A stretch of 64,000 nt of DNA. It comes from Arcuatula senhousia. Lineage: Eukaryota > Mollusca > Bivalvia > Mytilida > Mytilidae. Of this stretch, positions 1-12,400 are shown in pieces. Position 1 is the stretch's first letter. Every line of letters begins with the position of its first letter. The DNA is taken from contig OZ020306.1 of NCBI GenBank assembly GCA_963971305.1, positions 35,361,512 through 35,425,511 of the forward strand. Reading direction: 5' to 3'. The translations under genes and the position numbers were made by a program. The notes beneath the pieces were generated by a model. The model was not told the DNA's origin. It did not search any database and saw only the letters and a program-made list of their open reading frames with translations.

Positions 1-261
1 ATCTTTTTGAAAATTTCTGGGCAGGTAGATCTTGAGGTGCTGATCACTTTTACCCTATGCCAGAATTTTGATATCTGTGACCGTTTTTGAGTTATTTGCA
101 AAAAACTGTATTTGACCCCCCCCGTTCTATTTTTAGTAACAGCGGCCATGTTTTTTGACGTATCAAAAATCCCAACGCAAACTTTTTGCACAATACCCTA
201 AGGAACAACCATATCAAGTTTGGCTGCAATTGGCCAAGCAGTTTCAGAGAAGTTGTTTGAA

Positions 262-1613
262 ACAAGAGGCTCCCAGGAGCCTGAATCGCTCACCTGGTCT
301 TGATGTTGACCCTATACTTTTGTAGAGCTAAATGAGCTGAACATTTAAGCAAGCAACAGCTTTTCTCTACCTGCAATAGTTTTCATTCTATAGGCCAAAA
401 ACACCATTTTTCACCTATAAGGGGCCATAACCCCTATAAGGAGTCATCTGACAACTTTGACCCTATGGAGACTTTTGTAGAGCTATATGAGCTGAACATT
501 TAAGCAAGCAACAACTAATCTCTATCTGCAATAGTTTTCATTCTGTAGGCCAAAAACATTAAAAATCGCTTTTTTCAGGGGCCGTAACCCCTATAAGGGG
601 TCATCTGACAACTTCGACCCTATGGAGAATTTTGTACAGCTAAATGAGCTGAACATTTAAGCAAGCAACAGCTAATCTCTATCTGCAATAGTTTTCATTC
701 TGTAGGCCAAAAACATGAAAAATCAAATCGCTATTTTTCATGGACCGTAACCCCTATAAGGGTTCATCTGACAACTTGGACCCTATGGAGAATTTTGTAG
801 AGCTAAATGAGCTGAACATTTAAGCAAGCAACAGCTAATCTCTATGTGCAATAGTTTCCATTCTGTAGGACAAAAACATGAAAAAACGCTATTTTTCAAG
901 GGCCGTAACCCCTATAAGGGGTCATCTGACAACTTCGACCCTATGGAGACTTTCGTAGAGCTAAATGAGCTAAACATTTAAGCAAGCAACAGCTAATCTA
1001 TATCTGCAATAGTTTTCATTCTGTAGGCCAAAAACATGAAAAGTGGCTATTTTTCACCTTTAAGGGGCCGTAACCCCTATAAGGGGTCATCTGACAACTT
1101 CGACCCTATGGAGACTTTCGTAGAGCTAAATGAGCTAAACATTTAAGCAAGCAACAGCTAATCTCTATCTGCAATAGTTTTCATTCTGTAGGCCAAAAAC
1201 ATGAAAAAATGCTATTTTTCACCTTTAAGGGGCCATAACCCCTATAAGGGGTCATCTGACAACTTTGACCAAATGGAGACTTTTGTAGAGCTTTTGATGC
1301 TGAATCAGTAGCGTGGCCTCAGATTTCCTCTATCTCTTATACTTTTTGATTTATAAGCCAAAAACAGTAGTCTGACCCCCCTAGTCTATTTTTAGCAACG
1401 GCGGCCATGTTTTTTATCAAAGCATTTCAAAATGAGGATCGTTTGTTGCCAACATGTCATATATCATTCCTGCCAAGTTTCTGTTAAATTGGTTCAGTGG
1501 TTTCAGAGGAGAAGATTTTTGAAATTGTTAACGGACGACAGACGACGACAGACGACGACGGACGCATAGTGATGGCATAAGCTCACATGGCCTTTGGCCA
1601 GGTGAGCTAAAAA
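262..1613 (+). mobile_element. A-family element, nested in another A element
   Basis: Begins ACAAGAGGCTCCCAGGAGCC (hairpin) with GCTCACCTGG. The core holds about seven ~160-bp monomers (landmark GGGGTCATCTGACAAC). A conserved 3' body follows (CCCCCCTAGTC, GGCGGCCATG), then a GAC-rich tract and a 3' hairpin TAGCTCAC..GGTGAGCTAAAAA. The host A element lies on either side (1-261 and 1614-1711). Confidence 0.85.
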
Positions 1614-2100
1614 GCTAACGGACGACGGACGACAGACGACGGACGGACGGACGACGGACGCAAAGTGATAGCAATAGCTCACATGACCCTTCGGGTTAGG
1701 TGAGCTAAAAACAAAAAAAAAGAAAAGGGGCAATAACTACCACACACTTTGTTGGAATTTCTTCAAAATTTCAGAATGTGTAGTTCTTGATGTGCTTATC
1801 ACTTTAACCTTATGCCAGAATTTAGATATCTGTCACTGTTTTTGAGTTATTTGCAAAACTGCTGTTTACCCCCCCCCCCCCCCCCTGTTCTATTTTTAGC
1901 AATGGCTGCCATGTTTTTTATCGGATCAATTTCAAATGATGATCATTTGTATCCATCATGTCATATATCATTCCTACCAGGATTCAGTCAAATTGGTACA
2001 GCAGTTTCAGAGAAGATGATTTTTGAAATTGTTTACAGACCACGGACGACCTACAACAGACGACCACAGCATAAGCCCAAAGGCCAGGTGAGCTAAAAAA
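1614..2100 (+). mobile_element. A-family 3' tails (host tail plus a 5'-truncated copy)
   Basis: 1614-1711 is the GAC-rich tract and hairpin end of the element that element 262-1613 interrupts. 1726-2096 is a second, 5'-truncated copy of a divergent A subfamily, containing a 14-base C run, ending GGCCAGGTGAGCTAAAAAA. Confidence 0.75.
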
Positions 2101-2103
2101 ATA

Positions 2104-3950
2104 ACAAGAGGCTCCCAGGAGCCTGAATCGCTCACCTGGTATTGATGTTGACCCTATACTTTTGTAGAGCTAAATGAGCTGAACATTTAAGCAAGCAACA
2201 GCTTTTCTCTACCTGCAATAGTTTTCATTCTATAGGCCAAAAACACCATTTTCCACCTATAAGGGGCCATAACCCCTATAAGGAGTCATCTGACAACTTT
2301 GACCCTATGGAGACTTTTGTAGAGCTAAATGAGCTGAACATTTAAGCAAGCAACAGCTAATCTCTATCTGCAATAGTTTTCATTCTGTAGGCCAAAAACA
2401 TGAAAACTCGCTTTTTTCAGGGCCGTAACCCCTTTAAGGGGTCATCTGACAACTTCCACCCTATAGAGAATTTTGTAGAGCTAAATGAGCTGAACATTTA
2501 AGCAAGCAACAGCTAATCTCTATCTGCAATAGTTTTCATTCTGTAGGCCAAAAGCATGAAAAATCGCTATTTTTCAGGGGCCGTAACCCCTATAAGGGGT
2601 CTTCTGACAACTTCAACCCTATGGAGAATTTTGTAGAGCTAAATGAGCTGAACATTTAAGCAAGCAACAGCTAATCTCTATGTGCAATAGTTTTCATTCT
2701 GTAGACCAAAAACATGAAAAAACGCTATTTTTCAGGGGCCGTAATCCCTATAAGGGGTTATCTGACAACTTCGACCCTATGGAAACTTTCGTAGAGCTAA
2801 ATGAGCTGAACATTTAAGCAAGCAACAGCTAATCTTTATCTACAATAGTTTTCATTCTGTAGGACAAAAACATAAAAAAAATCGCTATTTTTCAGGGGCC
2901 ATAACCCCTGTAAGGGGTCATCTGACAACTTCGACCCTTTGGAGACTTTTGTAGAGCTAAATGAGCTGAACATTTAAGCAAGCAACAGCTAATCTCTATC
3001 TGCAATAGTTTTCATTCTGTAGGACAAAAACATGAAAAATCGCTATTTTTCAGGGGCCGTAACCCCTATAAGGGGTCATCTGACAACTTCCACCCTATGG
3101 AGAATTTTGTAGAGCTAAATGAGCTGAACATTTAAGCAAGCAACAGCTAATCTCTATCTGCAATAGTTTTCATTCTGTAGGACAAAAACATGAAAAATCG
3201 CTATTTTTCAGGGGCCGTAACCCCTATAAGGGGTCATCTGACAACTTCGACCCTATGGAGAATTTTGTAGAGCTAAATGAGCTGAACATTTAAGCAAGCA
3301 ACAGCTAATCTCTATCTGCAATAGTTTTCATTCTGTAGGCCAAAAACATGAAAAATGGCTATTTTTCACCTTTAAGGGGCCGTAACCCCTATAAGGGGTC
3401 ATCTGACAACTTCGACCCTATAGAGACTTTTGTAGAGTTAAATGAGCTGAACATTTAAGCAAGCAACAGCTAATCTCTATCTGCAATAGTTTTCATTCTG
3501 TAGGCCAAAAACATGAAAAAATGCTATTTTTCACCTTTAAGGGGCTGTAACCCCTATAAGGGGTCATCTGACAACTTTGACCAAATGGTGACTTTTGTAG
3601 AGCTTTTGATGCTAAATCAGCAGCATGGCCTCAGATTTCCTCTATCTCTTATACTTTTTGATTTATAAGCCAAAAACAGTAGTCTGACCCCCCTAGTCTA
3701 TTTTTAGTAACGGCGGCCATGTTTTTTAACGGATCAAAAATCAAAACACAAGTTTGGTGCAGGACACCCTAAGGATCATTCATACCAAGTTTCATTAAAT
3801 TCTGTTTGGTAGTTTCAGAGGAGAAGATTTTTGAAAAATTGTTAACAGACGACGACGACGACGACAGACGACGACAGACGACGACGACGACGACGGACGC
3901 CAAGTGATGGTAATAGCTCACATGGACCTTCGGTCCAGGTGAGCTAAAAA
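2104..3950 (+). mobile_element. A-family element, complete
   Basis: 5' hairpin AGGCTCCCAGGAGCCT, sub-terminal GCTCACCTGG, about nine ~160-bp monomers, single-copy 3' body, GAC/CAGAC tract (3846-3899), and the 3' hairpin formed by GGACC..TTC..GGTCC inside AGCTCAC..GTGAGCT. Ends TAAAAA. Downstream of TCF25. Confidence 0.88.
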
Positions 3951-4099
3951 AGAAAATAAGAAAAAAACGTTTTCCAAAATTTGAAGTTTATTACTTGTTG
4001 CAGTGCAAGAGCTAATTTTGTTGTTGAGATTCTGGTGAGAAAATAAATCAATCAAATTTTATTCAAGCCAGTAAAACATCTTTTGTTATAGCAATTAAT

Positions 4100-5670
4100 G
4101 CATTATTTCATAAAAGTGGCAATCTGACAAATTTGCCAAAATAAAGAATTATGAAGGAATTCAATTTGCTGAACATTGAAGTGAGCAAAAGCTTTTATCT
4201 GCTGAGGACTAGGTTTTCAGTTTATGCAGAATGCAGATTGAGATTTTGAAGGGAAATAGCCCTTATAAGGTGTTACATGACTACTTGACCCAATGGCCAA
4301 TGAAGTTCTTTGAAGAGCTGAATAACTGGACATTGAAGTGAGCAAAAAAACTGTTTTTCTATCTTATGTGGAGGCAAAAATAACAACTATGAAATTTAAG
4401 GGGTCATAACTCATTGTAATTAAGTTTTAATATGAAGAAAAACAGTGACTATTGCCAATTTTGATGTTTCAAAGGGATAGGGGGAGGCTCTTTATTCCAT
4501 CTACTGACCATGGACAATTTTGTGTGTGTAGATTTTGATAAGCTTCACAATTTAATACTTTACATGAACATAGTTTTTTTAAAGAAAATTAAAAGGAAAA
4601 TAACTTTTACATGGGAGAAGCAAAATATCTGGTTTCTCCAGTGGGGCACATCCATTCAGCTGATAATTTAAATCAATTTAACTAGGTTTACCAACCATTT
4701 TTCATAAATGCCTGTACCAAGTCAGGACCATTGCAATCTTGAAATTCTTTGTTGTGTCTAATTGCCTTGTTTTGTCTTTTTTTCTAAGACCTTTGGGTTT
4801 GATTATCCCAGTTTAGTAGTTCTGTAATTACCTTTATTTATAACCATATGCAAAAATTGTGATTTTTAAAAGTGGCAGTCACAAAATGCTATACACAATC
4901 ATAAACCCTTTATTCTTTTTTCAGCAAGCTTGGTCATGTTTTTTGGTATAAAAAACATATGTTATATATTGATTACAAAACTCACCTCGTTATGCAGTAT
5001 TGTCAATAAGAGGAAATGAACTTTTCCAAACTTAGGTGGTCATCCATGCAGATAAAGAAGGTCACAACCAACATTTGAAGCATGCATCATGCTTAGCATC
5101 CCTAGAACATCAACTATACCAATATGGTATATGTGGCATTTGTCTGTAAGAAGCAATGGCCATTATTCTGTAAGTGGTTATCCATGCTAAAAAAGTAAGC
5201 CACAGCCAGCATCCAAAGCATGAACCATGCTTAGATTCATAGGTACACCTTTCATACAAATATCATTGATGTGGCACTTTTGAGTTACCATTCTTCTGTA
5301 AGTGATCATTTATGCTATATAAAACTATAGTAAAAAGCCAGCATCTGAATCAGGCATTGCACTGTGCATAACAAGGTGCACCTAATATACCAATATGGTT
5401 GATGTGACACTTACCAGTAATTGACTAAAAATTGTGTCGGGGTATCACATAAGACCCATTACTTTATGAATTGTGCTAAAAATGCAAATTTCATGCAGGC
5501 CAATTCTTATTATTCATCATGTTCATGTCAATAAACTTTCACTGAATTCTGTTCAGTTGTTTCATAGGAGAGGTTAAAATAAGAGACAATGGAGGACTTC
5601 AATGAAAATTGGCAATTTCATGTGATAGCAATAGTTGACATGGTACTTTGGGCAAGGTAAGCTAAAAAAT
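4100..5670 (+). mobile_element. Decayed A-like element holding a ~126-bp tandem repeat
   Basis: 4140-4400 keeps eroded A monomer text (GAAGAGCTGAATAACTGGACA, GAAGTGAGCAAAA). 5545-5670 keeps an eroded A tail (TTCTGTTCAGTTGTTTCA, GATAGCAATAG, GGTAAGCTAAAAA). 5030-5430 is about three copies of a different ~126-bp unit (landmarks CCATGC..AGCATG, GATGTGGCA). A fragment of that unit also occurs at about 29090-29200, inverted. Confidence 0.55.
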
Positions 5671-6200
5671 TACCAACCTGAATCTAAATTTCACCTTAAC
5701 TTGCAATAAAGCCAGTGAAACTTTAAACAATATCATCCAGTTCTACCAAAGAATTTCTATACTGAGTCTCAAATTTTGGATGGTTTAGTATTTCCAAATC
5801 TGACAGTTAATGACTACATCATACCTATTTTATTTTTAATGTATCTTATATTATAGGAAGAACAAATTTCATAAATGTTTTTTTTTATCTTTTTATCACT
5901 AGTAAAACAAGTTTCCTTTCCATAAAACAGAAAGAAGTGTTATAGAAGGCTTTTAAAGCACATATATTTTGTACATAACACAAGAAATGTTAACATTTTA
6001 TACCAGTATAAATTTCAAAACTATTAGCCGAAAAGGGGCCTTTTGCACAAAGCAGAGCAAAGAAATTACAAGAAACACTATAACAGTTTTATGGGTATCT
6101 ATAATAACCATATCATCACAGAAAGACAATTCAATAATCCACAATAAAAGTAATAGTTATTTTAATATTAGTCCCAATTCCCTCTCGTGTCCCCCTTTAT

Positions 6201-6401
6201 TTAATCCCATTCCCCTTCATGTCCCTCTTCTTCCCCCTCCCCTTCATTTCCTTCCTGATTCTGAGGGTTCTCAAACGGATGGTCTACTGGTCTAATGTTA
6301 TTGAGAAGGTCCCTCATGGCATCCAGTAATGTCACCATGCCTTGCCGGAGATTCTGTGCACCACCTTCTGCTCCTTGTGGCACAGGAGCCTGTGCTGGTT
6401 C
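6201..6401 (-). CDS. TCF25: TCF25 exon 16 (terminal), with stop
   Basis: A 201-nt terminal exon. GMVTLLDAMRDLLNNIR matches human RLMLAVRDMM, and the acidic tail ends EWD then TAA at 6203-6201. TTCTAG acceptor. The acceptor and the first 8 or so codons are repeated six more times upstream in the transcript (6402-6740). An AATAAA (6201-6196) overlaps the stop codon, so it may not be the signal used. Confidence 0.94.
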   Translation of the reverse strand, partial: EPAQAPVPQGAEGGAQNLRQGMVTLLDAMRDLLNNIRPVDHPFENPQNQEGNEGEGEEEGHEGEWD

Positions 6402-9400
6402 CTAGAAATTAAAGTAACAAAATAGAATGTGGCACAGGAGTCTGTACTGATTCCTAGAAATTAAAGTAACAAAATAGAATGTGGCAAAGAAGCCTGTGCT
6501 GATTCCTAGAAATTAAAGTAATAAAATAGAATGTGGCACAGGAGCTTGTGCTGATTCCTAAAAATTAAAGTAACAAAAAAGAATGTGGCACAGGAGCCTG
6601 TGCTGATTCCTAGAAATTAAAGTAATAAAATAGAATGTGGCACAGGAGCCTGTGCTGATTCCTAGAAATTTAAGTAACATAATAAAATGTGGCACAGGAG
6701 CCTGTGCTGATTCCTAGAAATTAAAGCAACAAAATAGAATAAGTTACCATGATTATCATATTCATATCCTAATGTCCAATGAAAGCTTAGATCTGATCTT
6801 AATTATTAAATAAACAAGAGGCTCCCAGGAGCCTGAATCGCTCACCTGGTCTTGATGTTGACCCTATACTTTTGTAGAGCTAAATGAACTGAACATTGAA
6901 GCAAGCAACAGCTTTTCTCTACCTGCAATAGTTTTCATTCTATAGGCCAAAAACACCATTTTTAACCTATAAGGGGCCATAACCCCTATAAGGAGTCATC
7001 TGACAACTTCGACCCTATGGAGAATTTTGTAAAGCTAAATGAGCTGAACATTTAAGCAAGCAACAGCTAATCTCTATCTGCAATAGTTTTCATTCTGTTG
7101 GCCAAAAACATGAAAAATCGCTTTTTTCAGGGGCCGTAACCCCTATAAGGAGTCATCTGACAACTTCGACCCTATGGAGAATTTTGTAGAGCTAAATGAG
7201 CTGAACATTTAAGCAAGCAACAGCTAATCTCTATCTGCAATAGTTTTCATTCTGTAGGCCAAAAACATGAAAAATTGCTATTTTTCAGAGGCCGTAACCC
7301 CTATAAGGGGTCATCTGACAACTTCGACCCTATGGAGAATTTTGTAGAGCTAAATGAGCTGAACATTTAAGCAAGCAACAGCTAATCTCTATCTGCAATA
7401 GTTTTCATTCTGTAGGCCAAAAACATGAAAAATCACTATTTTTCAGGGGCCATAACCCCTATAAGGGGTCATCTGACAACTTCGACCCTATGGAGAATTT
7501 TGTAAAGCTAAATGAGCTGAACATTTAAGCAAGCAACAGCTAATCTCTATCTGCAATAGTTTTCATTCTGTAGGCCAACAACATGAAAAATTGCTATTTT
7601 TCAGGGGCCGTAACCCCTATAAGGGGTCATCTGACAACTTCGACCCTATGGAGAATTTTGTAGAGCTAAATGAGCTGAACATTTAAGCAAGCAACAGCTA
7701 ATCTCTATCTGCAATAATTTTCATTCTGTAGGCCAAAAACATGAAAAATCACTATTTTTCAAGGGCCATAACCCCTATAAGGGGTCATCTGACAACTTCG
7801 ACCCTATGGAGAATTTTGTAAAGCTAAATGAGCTGAACATTTAAGCAAGCAACAGCTAATCTCTATCTGCAATAGTTTTCATTCTGTAGGCCAAAAACAT
7901 GAAAAAATGCTATTTTTCAGGGGCCGTAACCCCTATAAGGGGTCATCTGACAACTTCGACCCTATGGAGAATTTTGTAAAGCTAAATGAGCTGAACATTT
8001 AAGCAAGCAACAGCTAATCTCTATCTGCAATAGTTTTCATTCTGTAGGCCAAAAACATGAAAAAACGCTATTTTCAGGGGCCGTAACCCCTATAAGGGGT
8101 CATCTGAAAACTTCGACCCTATGGAGAATTTTGTAGAGCTAAATGAGCTGAACATTTAAGCAAGCAACAGCTAATCTTTATCTGCAATAGTTTTCATTCT
8201 GTAGGACAAAAACATGAAAAAACGCTATTTTTCAGGGGCTGTAACCCCTATAAGGGGATATCTGACAACTTCAACCCTATGGAGACTTTTGTAGAGCTAA
8301 ATGAGCTGAACATTTAAGCAAGCAACAGCTAATCTCTATCTGCAATAGTTTTCATTCTGTAGGCCAAAAACATGAAAAATGGCTATTTTTCACCTATAAG
8401 GGGCTGTAACCCCTATAAGGGGTCATCTGACAACTTCGACCCTATAGAGACTTTTGTTGAGTTAAATGAGCTGAACATTTAAGCAAGCAACAGCTAATCT
8501 CTATCTGCAATAGTTTTCATTCTGTAGGCCAAAAACATGAAAAAATGCTATTTATCACCTTTAAGGGGCCGTAACCCCTATAAGGGGTCATCTGACAACT
8601 TTGACCAAATGGAGACTTTTGTAGAGCTTTTGATGCTGAATCAGTAGCGTGGCCTCAGATTTCCTCTATCTCTTATACTTTTTGATTTATAAGCCAAAAA
8701 CAGTAGTCTGACCCCCCTAGTCTATTTTTAGTAACGGCGGCCATGTTTTTTAACGGATCAAAAATCAAAACACAAGTTTGGTGCAGGACACCCTAAGGAT
8801 CACTCATACCAAGTTTCATTAAATTCTGTTTGGTAGTTTCAGAGGAGAAGATTTTTGAAAAATTGTTAACAGACGACGACGACGACGACAGACGACGACG
8901 ACAGACGACGACGGACGCCAAGTGATGGTAATAGCTCACATGGACCTTCGGTCCAGGTGAGCTAAAAAGGAATGTGCCCATTGGATACAGATGCCCCTGC
9001 TGGCTCTTAACAGGATGTAGAAGAATAACAGGTCTGAAAGTTATTTAGCACATACAGTTTGTCATACTAAACCATCCTACCAAGTTTCTGATCATTCTCA
9101 TGTAAATTTTCATCTCGACCTAGTCCCAAACAGGAAGTAGAAGTCTGACAGGTCTGAAAGTCGCATAAGATGACCAGTTTGTCATACTTAGTTTGTCCTA
9201 CTAAGTTAAAATTCATTCTCATGTACAGTTTCTGAGAAAAGCCTGACGGATATTTGTACAGACGTATGGACAGAGGGACAGACATACAGACATGAGTAAA
9301 TAAGTTAATGCTCAAAACATGTCGTTAAGGGGGCAATAAAAAGACAATAGCTTATGTACAAAAGTTTGCGGTTTTCCAGCCATTCAAGACAATCACATGT

Positions 9401-12400
9401 GACCAGTGAATAAGAGCCGTTTATTTTTAATTTGTTTACAAGCTATATTATGACATTGTTGTTTTTCCAACTGATTAAACTGTAAATAAGTTTAGACAGT
9501 TCTGGAGAAGTTAACAAGTGATACTTTTGAGTAAATAACAGTTAAATGTGAGTCCTTGTGATTGAATATGAGTTGTCAACTTGTAAGAAAATCTAGTACA
9601 TGTGAAGAAGTATAACTATTAACATTATTAAATATTTCAACTGGGTTATTGTAAGGACAAATTCTTTAAGCAACTTAAAAAAAAACCGATAACATGAAAT
9701 TAAAAAAATAAACTCTGAAACAATAGACTTACATCAATGTTGAAGTTTGGTAGCAATGACCTAAAGAAATTTGCAAAGGTGTTACTTTCTTGGTTAATTC
9801 TTCTTGTACTGGAAAATAAGATCATGACATAAGTGTTATAACTGTAAACAAAATAGTTTTGTGAGCGATTCATATTTGCAAATTTTGTGAGGAACAGAAA
9901 AATATGAAAATAAATCATTGCGAATTAACTCATTTTCATAGTCTTATTATTGTTTTTATCAAGTTTCAAAAAATAAATATCAACAAAATTGCCCTCTGAC
10001 ACAGAAACACTAGATGATAAAGGCAATGAATGATTTTTTCCATGAAATATAGTTGACAATGGATTTGATAATAATCTTGAAAATAAGGGAATAGGTGTTA
10101 TGAATGATGAACTCTCTGCTACGAGATGAAGATTGAGAACATTTTCAATAAAAACTAAAAACTTCTATATTCTAGGATTTAATTTTAATTTTTTTTTATT
10201 CTTATTGTAATGATTGTAGTAAGAGGGTAACTGAAGCTGTTCATCTACTAAATAAACAGAGTATTCAATAACTAAATACCTCTGAGGTCTTTGATAGGCA
10301 GCTACAGAGTCTGGAGGTGGTAAAGGATCATAGCTAACAACTGTTGTGTTGGCTAAGTCCTGAAAATAAAATATACATCTGTGTATTATAAAGAACAAGT
10401 CATGAGGTGGTAAAGGATCATAGCTAACAACTGTTGTGTTGGCTAAGTCCTGAAAATAAAATATACATCTGTGTATTATAAAGAACAAGTCATGAGGTGG
10501 TAAAGGATCATAGCTAACAACTGTTGTGTTGGCTTAGTCCTGAAAATAAAATATACATCTGTGTATTATAAAGAACAGAGTCTGGAGGTGGTAAAGGATC
10601 ATAGCTAACAACTGTTGTGTTGGCTAAGTCCTGAAAATAAAATATACATCTGTGTATTATATAGAACAGAGTCTGGAGGTGGTAAAAGCTAACAACTGTT
10701 GTGCTGGCTAAGTCCGACAAAAATTGACAATTGTAGAATGTAAATGTATTAATTTTGGCATTTGCTAACATCTGAGCATTTCATCAAAATGCCTATTTTG
10801 TGGGCATAAATTTTCATGGATTTCACTGATCATACTTTGATCTACATAGAATAATTGCATATTCACATGTACTTTTATTCACATTTTTTTTTATTGGTCG
10901 TGAATATGGGGAAAATTATAGTACACGGTGAAAATTACTACGTTTACAGTTTTACATGTTAAGATATTCATTTTTAGCTCACCTGACCCGAAGGGTCATG
11001 TGAGCTATTGTCATCACTTGGCGTCCGTCGTCCGTCTGTCCGCCGTCCGTAATCTTTTAAAACGTTAACTCCTCTGACACCATAAGTCTAATTGAAACCA
11101 AACTTGATATGGTTGTTTATTAGCATTTGGTGCTTAGAACTGATATGGGGATTTTTGATTCGTCGTAAAACATGGCCGCCGTGGCTAAAAATAGAACATG
11201 GGGGTAAAATGCATTTTTTTGCAAATAACTCCAAAACGGCTACAGATATCAAAATTCTGGCACAGTAAAAGTGATCAGCACCTCAAGATCTACCTATCCT
11301 GAAATTTTGAAGAAAATCCAACAACCCATGTAGGAGTTATTGCCCTTTTTGTGGATTTTTTGCAAATTTTGCACCTGTTTAGCTCAATATCTTAAAAACT
11401 ATACAAGATATTTGAGAAATTTAAAATGCATATTGTTAAACACATCAAGATCTACAAAATATGTAATAGGGTCAACGTTGTAGAACCTTTCCTTTTAGGA
11501 GTTATTGCCCTTAGAACGTCAAAATTGAGCATTTTAACAGCATTTCCTCATTACATTGAAAACGTTAACTCCTCTGACACTTCAAGTCCAATTGGAACCA
11601 AACTTGGTATAGTTGTTTATTAGCATTAGGTGTATAGAACTGATGTGGGGATTTTCGATTGGTTGTAAAACATGGCCGCTGTGGCTAAAAATAGAACATA
11701 GGGGTAAATGGCAGTTTTTTGCAAATAACTTAAATACGATGACAGATTTTAAATTTTGATTGGGAACAAAAGTGATCAGCATCTGAAGATCTACCAGCTC
11801 TGAAATTTTGAAGAAAATCCAACGACCCATGTAGGAGTTATTGCCCTTTTTATGAATTTTTGGTAAATTTTGCACCTGTTTAGCTCAATATCTTGAAAAC
11901 TATACAAGATATTTGAGAAATTTAAATTGCATATTGTTAAGCAAATCAAGATCTACTAAATATGTAATAGGGTCAACGTTGTAGGACCTTTCCTTTGAGG
12001 AGTAATTGCCCTTAGAACGTCAAAATTGAGCTTTTAAAAAGCATTTCCTCATTACATTGAAATTGTTAACTCCTCTGACACTTAAAGTCAAATTGGAACC
12101 AAACTTGGTATTGTTGTTTATTATTATTAGGTGTATAGAACTGATGTGGGGATATTTGATTGGTTGTAAAACATGGCCGCTGTGGCTAAAAATAGAACAT
12201 TGGGTTAAACTGCATTTTTTTGCTAATAACTCAAAAAGGGTGACAGATTTTTGAATTTTAATTGAGATAAAAGTGATCAGCACCTTAAGATCCACCATAT
12301 TGTCAGATGGCCCCCTTATTAAACTTATAACCCTTTCAATGTCAAATAGATTTTGCCTAATAGCATTTACTTCAGGCACATATGTCAGGTGAGCGATTCA

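Noticed and set aside
1..9000. CRISPR array suggested by regular ~160-bp repeats
   Set aside because: The whole unit repeats with no unique spacers and the host is an intron-bearing eukaryote; these are minisatellite cores of mobile elements.
10165..10488. 107-codon minus-strand frame as a separate gene
   Set aside because: It is TCF25 exon 14 plus read-through of its tandem copies and of the intron after the donor at 10280.
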